DNA of 64,000 nucleotides from Bradyrhizobium sp. 186 (GTDB lineage: Bacteria > Pseudomonadota > Alphaproteobacteria > Rhizobiales > Xanthobacteraceae), in contig NZ_CP082164.1 of the NCBI RefSeq assembly GCF_023101685.1, forward strand, positions 682,001 to 746,000. The letters run 5' to 3'. Each line of letters opens with the position of its first letter. Within the stretch, counting starts at the first letter, position 1. Positions 61,332-64,000 of the stretch are shown here, in pieces. Made by a program: the position numbers and the translations under genes. The notes beneath the pieces are model-generated. The model did no database searches. It had not been told where the DNA came from and saw only the letters and a program-made list of their open reading frames with translations.

Positions 61332-62174
61332 CTACGCCGCAACGATCTCCTGGCGCTGCTCGCCGAGGCCCTCGATGCCGAGCGTCACGATGTCGCCGAC
61401 ATTGAGGAAGGTCGGCGGCTTCATGCCGAGACCGACACCGGGCGGGGTGCCCGTGGTGATGATGTCGCCGGGCAGCAGCGTCATGAACTGCGAGACGTAG
61501 GAGATGCACTTGGCCATCGAGAAGATCATGGTCTTGGTCGAGCCGGTCTGGCGGCGCTGGCCGTTGACGTCGAGCCACATCGACAGGTTCTGCACGTCCT
61601 TAATCTCGTCCTTGGTGGCGAGCCACGGTCCAACCGGGCCGAACGTGTCGTGCGACTTGCCCTTGGTCCACTGACCCAGGCGTTCGGTCTGGAAGTTGCG
61701 CTCGGACACGTCGTTGCAGACGCAATAGCCGGCGACGTAATTCAGCGCGTCAGCTTCCGAGACATATTTGGCGCGGGTGCCGATGATCGCGGCGATCTCG
61801 ACTTCCCAGTCGAGCTTGGTCGAGCCGCGCGGCTTCTCGACCGCGTCGTTCGGGCCAGAGAGGGACGTGTTCGCCTTCATGAAGATGATCGGCTCGGTCG
61901 GGATCGCAGCGCCGGTTTCCTTGGCGTGGTCGCTGTAGTTGAGGCCGATCGCGACGAATTTCGAGATACCGGTGACGGGCGCGCCGAACCGCGGCTTGCC
62001 GGAGACGGCGGGCAGCGAGGCCGGGTCGATGGCGGCCAGCTTCTTCAGGGTATCAGGCGAATAGGCCTCGCCGGTCAGGTCCTTCACATGCGCCGACAGG
62101 TCGCGCACCTGGCCGGATTTGTCGATCAGGCCGGGCTTTTCCGCACCCTTTTCGCCGTAACGAACAAGCTTCAT
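61332..62174 (-). CDS. Fumarylacetoacetate hydrolase-family protein
   Basis: Cytoplasmic protein of 280 residues. FAH-fold motifs are FVAIGLNYSDHAKETG (about residue 73), PIIFMKANTSLSGPND (about 95), the metal-binding LDWEVEIAAIIG (two Glu, about 122) with VCNDVSERNFQ (Asp), WTKGKSHDTFGPVGPWL, and the end GDIITTGTPPGVGLG. The family hydrolyses or decarboxylates beta-diketo acids and oxo-acids in aromatic and sugar-acid catabolism; the substrate is not clear. Ends close to the P3 element and lies just outside the insertion sequence. Confidence 0.92.
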   Translation of the reverse strand: MKLVRYGEKGAEKPGLIDKSGQVRDLSAHVKDLTGEAYSPDTLKKLAAIDPASLPAVSGKPRFGAPVTGISKFVAIGLNYSDHAKETGAAIPTEPIIFMKANTSLSGPNDAVEKPRGSTKLDWEVEIAAIIGTRAKYVSEADALNYVAGYCVCNDVSERNFQTERLGQWTKGKSHDTFGPVGPWLATKDEIKDVQNLSMWLDVNGQRRQTGSTKTMIFSMAKCISYVSQFMTLLPGDIITTGTPPGVGLGMKPPTFLNVGDIVTLGIEGLGEQRQEIVAA

Positions 62175-62277
62175 TCTCGTTTCTCCCTGGGATGGACCGA
62201 TCGGTTGAATAGCTTCATGGAACAGGGCGGCGGGAAATTCAACCGCTCAAAGCGTGCCGCATTGCAGCCCCTCCTTT

Positions 62278-62366
62278 GTAGGGTGGGCAAAGGAGCGAAG
62301 CGACGTGCCCACCAATTCTCTTGGTCGTCTGGGGATGGTAGGCACGCTTCGTTTTGCCCACCCTAC
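62278..62366. repeat. Dispersed palindromic element, type P2 (copy 2)
   Basis: 89 bases, GTAGGGTGGGCAAAGGAGCG through GCCCACCCTAC, same as 35735-35823. Its last bases supply the stop codon of the frameshifted MBL gene (62363-62365, minus strand). Confidence 0.85.
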
Positions 62367-63213
62367 GATTGCAGCGCCACAAACCTGAACGCGTCCCCGT
62401 CCCGCCTGATGTGCCCGGCGGAAAAATGCCCGCCGATCACCAGCGTCGGCGTGTCGGCAAACCGACCGAACAATTCGCGCCGCGTCACGGCCGATTGTGT
62501 CTGGTCGGAATCCGCGGTCGAGGACCAGCCGAGATGCGCCATCTGGCAGGGGTGGTGTGCGACGTCGCCGGTGAGCAGCCCCTGCTCGCCGTCCGATTGG
62601 ATCAGGATGCTCATGTGGCCCGGGCTGTGACCCGGCGTTGGGATCATGCGGATCTCCTCGCAGAGCCGATGGTCGCCCGGGATCAGCTCGGCCCGATCGG
62701 CAGCAACGATCGGTTTCACGGAATCGTTGAACACGGCCTGCTTGTCCGGCTCGGTCGAATGGTCGCGCCAATGCTCGTATTCGGTCCTGCCGAAGACGTA
62801 GCGCGCCTTCGGGAAGGTCGGCACCCATTTGCCGTCGACGAGCTTCGTGTTCCAGCCGACATGGTCGACGTGAAGATGCGTGCACAGCACGGTGTCGATG
62901 CTGTCGGGAGCAAAGCCTGCCGCCATCATCGTCTCCAGGAACGGCGTGGTGCGGTTATTCCAGGTCGGGACATTGCGGCCCTGCTTGTCGTTGCCGAGGC
63001 CGGTATCGACCACGATGCGCCGGTGAGGGGTTTCCACCACCAGCGAGTGGATCGACATTTTCAGCCGGCCCTCTTCGGTGGCGAAATCCGGAATCAGCCA
63101 GGCAGCTTCTGGATTTCTTCGTTGCTCGCCAACGGCAGGATGAAGCGGGTCGAGCCGACCGTCTCCAATTCCACCACCCTGGTGATTTTGACCCTGCCGA
63201 CCTTCCACTGCAT
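62363..63213 (-). pseudogene. Metallo-beta-lactamase-fold hydrolase, apparent one-base frameshift
   Basis: The N-terminus begins at ATG 63213 (MQWKVGRVKITRVVELETVG, then ASNEEIQKLPG) and stops at 63094, while the rest continues in another frame from WLIPDFATEEGRLKM onward to the stop at 62363. The join is near 63095-63105; one extra C there would restore KLP-WLIPDF. The remainder is intact: CTHLHVDHVGWN, TPGHSPGHM, TGDVAHHP, GGHFSAGH. It is either a recent pseudogene, a programmed shift (no slippery run is evident) or a sequencing error. The intact relative is at 57923-58792. Confidence 0.8.
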
Positions 63214-63327
63214 GCGGCGTATCCCCATGTTCTTGCTTTGGCGCCGAAAGATGCGGTTTTCCGCGCCTGATCGCAATGGATCATCTGACGGCGTGCCGCG
63301 TTGTCGCGGGAACCCAGGAGCGAGACG

Positions 63328-63804
63328 ATGCCAGAGCTTGCGATTTCCGCCGAAAAGGTCGCCTTCATCATCGAAAAGGCCCGCGAATTCGACGTCAAGG
63401 AAGCGGCGTCCGATCCGGACTCGGGCTCGAATCCCCCCGACGATGATGAGATCGACGTTCTCGAGGACACCAATTCGGATCCGGTCGCACGCGAGTTGGC
63501 CGGCTTCATCAGCGCGATGAACGAGGACGAGCAGCTCGACCTCATTACGCTGATGTGGCTTGGCCGCGGCGATGGCTCCGTCGATGAGTGGGACGATTTG
63601 CGCGCCCGCGCGCTCGAGGCGCGCGCCGAATACAAGGCTCCTCGTCGCGAAGCGGTGCAATATCTGCTGGGCGAGCCGATGCTGGGCGATCTGCTGGCCG
63701 ACGGGCTCGACGAACTCGGCATCGACTGGACCGACGAGCGGACCACCGCTGATTCCTCCGGTCCCAGCGAACGGGACGAGGATGAGCTGACGAAACAGCG
63801 GTGA
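63328..63804 (+). CDS. DUF3775 protein
   Basis: Acidic protein of 158 residues from ATG 63328 (AGGAGCGAGACG upstream). DUF3775 pattern: ISAEKVAFIIEKAREFDVKE, SDPDSGSNPPDDDEID, NEDEQLDLITLMWLGRGDGS and DEWDDLRARALE. It is soluble and of unknown function. The C-terminal 50 residues are highly charged and include a LGEPMLGDLLADGLDELGID helix. Confidence 0.88.
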   Translation: MPELAISAEKVAFIIEKAREFDVKEAASDPDSGSNPPDDDEIDVLEDTNSDPVARELAGFISAMNEDEQLDLITLMWLGRGDGSVDEWDDLRARALEARAEYKAPRREAVQYLLGEPMLGDLLADGLDELGIDWTDERTTADSSGPSERDEDELTKQR

Positions 63805-63862
63805 TCGTCATTGTTCACCTCGCCCCGCTTGCAGGGGCGAGGGAGAGCACCTGCAATCGCGG

Positions 63863-64000
63863 TTACAGCGTCCCGGGGAAGGCGCCGCCATCGAGCAAAA
63901 TGTTCTGGCCCGTGATGAAGCCGGCCCGGGAGCCGCACAGGAAGGCGCAGGCATAGCCGAACTCGTCGGGATCGCCGAAGCGGCCCGCGGGGTTGAGCTT
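63863..64000 (-). CDS. SDR-family oxidoreductase, C-terminal fragment (cut by window edge)
   Basis: The last 45 codons of a minus-strand gene. NPAGRFGDPDEFGYACAF and FITGQNILLDGGAFPGTL form the standard SDR C-terminal helix and end loop. The active site is outside the window. Confidence 0.85.
   Translation of the reverse strand, partial: KLNPAGRFGDPDEFGYACAFLCGSRAGFITGQNILLDGGAFPGTL

Noticed and set aside
1..64000. CRISPR arrays, tRNA or rRNA genes, prophage genes
   Set aside because: No regularly spaced repeats with unique spacers, no cloverleaf-like sequences with the conserved T-arm, and no phage structural genes were seen. All repeats found are palindromic or short tandem.

Overview
The window reads as chromosomal DNA of an alphaproteobacterium of the Bradyrhizobium / Nitrobacteraceae type. 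The evidence is high GC with strong GC3 bias, a Porin_2-family porin, DUF1127 and DUF3775 proteins, an Irr-type iron control element in front of an mbfA-like gene, many ABC importers and acyl-CoA genes, and numerous dispersed palindromic repeats between genes. No rRNA, tRNA, CRISPR array or phage genes were seen. The genus is an inference from gene content, not from a marker gene.

Layout. 1-0.9 kb: the end of an ABC-2 export operon on the minus strand. 1.07-7.9 kb: a branched-chain-type importer (livH, livM, livG, livF), an acyl-CoA synthetase and a periplasmic binding protein, probably one uptake-and-CoA-activation operon for a carboxylic acid. 8.0-22.2 kb: a surface region with a secreted DUF1311 protein, a LapG-like (BTLCP) periplasmic cysteine protease, a divergent 3047-residue giant secreted adhesin (FecR-like, VCBS, beta-helix, C-type lectin and RTX-like C-terminal parts) and a CHASE2 adenylate/guanylate cyclase. 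22.4-31.8 kb: a Dpp/Opp-type importer with two divergent paralogous binding proteins; an AtzG-like small protein and an amidase are embedded in the operon. 32.0-35.7 kb: a GlsB-like membrane protein, then a PrtD-type type I secretion ATPase and its HlyD adaptor, the nearest candidate exporter for the adhesin. 35.9-41.2 kb: AMP nucleosidase, a DUF1488-like protein, a CinA-like protein, and a set of two amidohydrolases plus a Rieske protein. 41.6-48.9 kb: an alpha/beta hydrolase with a degenerate nucleophile elbow, MarR, a candidate small RNA, a major porin, an MHS-family carboxylate symporter with a LysR regulator and a good LysR box, DUF1127, and a GNAT enzyme. 49-53.9 kb: enoyl-CoA hydratase, an SDR lacking its Tyr, an acyl-CoA dehydrogenase and a zinc alcohol dehydrogenase. 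54-59.4 kb, minus strand: amidase, mbfA, epoxide hydrolase, MBL hydrolase, GST. 59.5-61.25 kb: an IS110/IS1111-type insertion sequence that has split a dispersed palindrome. 61.3-64 kb: an FAH-family enzyme, a frameshifted MBL gene, DUF3775, and the end of an SDR.

Most promising for a second look: (i) the giant adhesin with an internal C-type lectin domain facing a LapG-like protease, with a type I exporter 13 kb away; (ii) the IS1111-like element with subterminal inverted repeats, a roughly 500-base non-coding right end that could encode a guide (bridge/seek) RNA, and a palindromic repeat as target; (iii) the AtzG/AtzE-like pair inside a peptide importer operon; (iv) the Irr box placed on the mbfA start site; (v) two enzymes whose catalytic residue is replaced.
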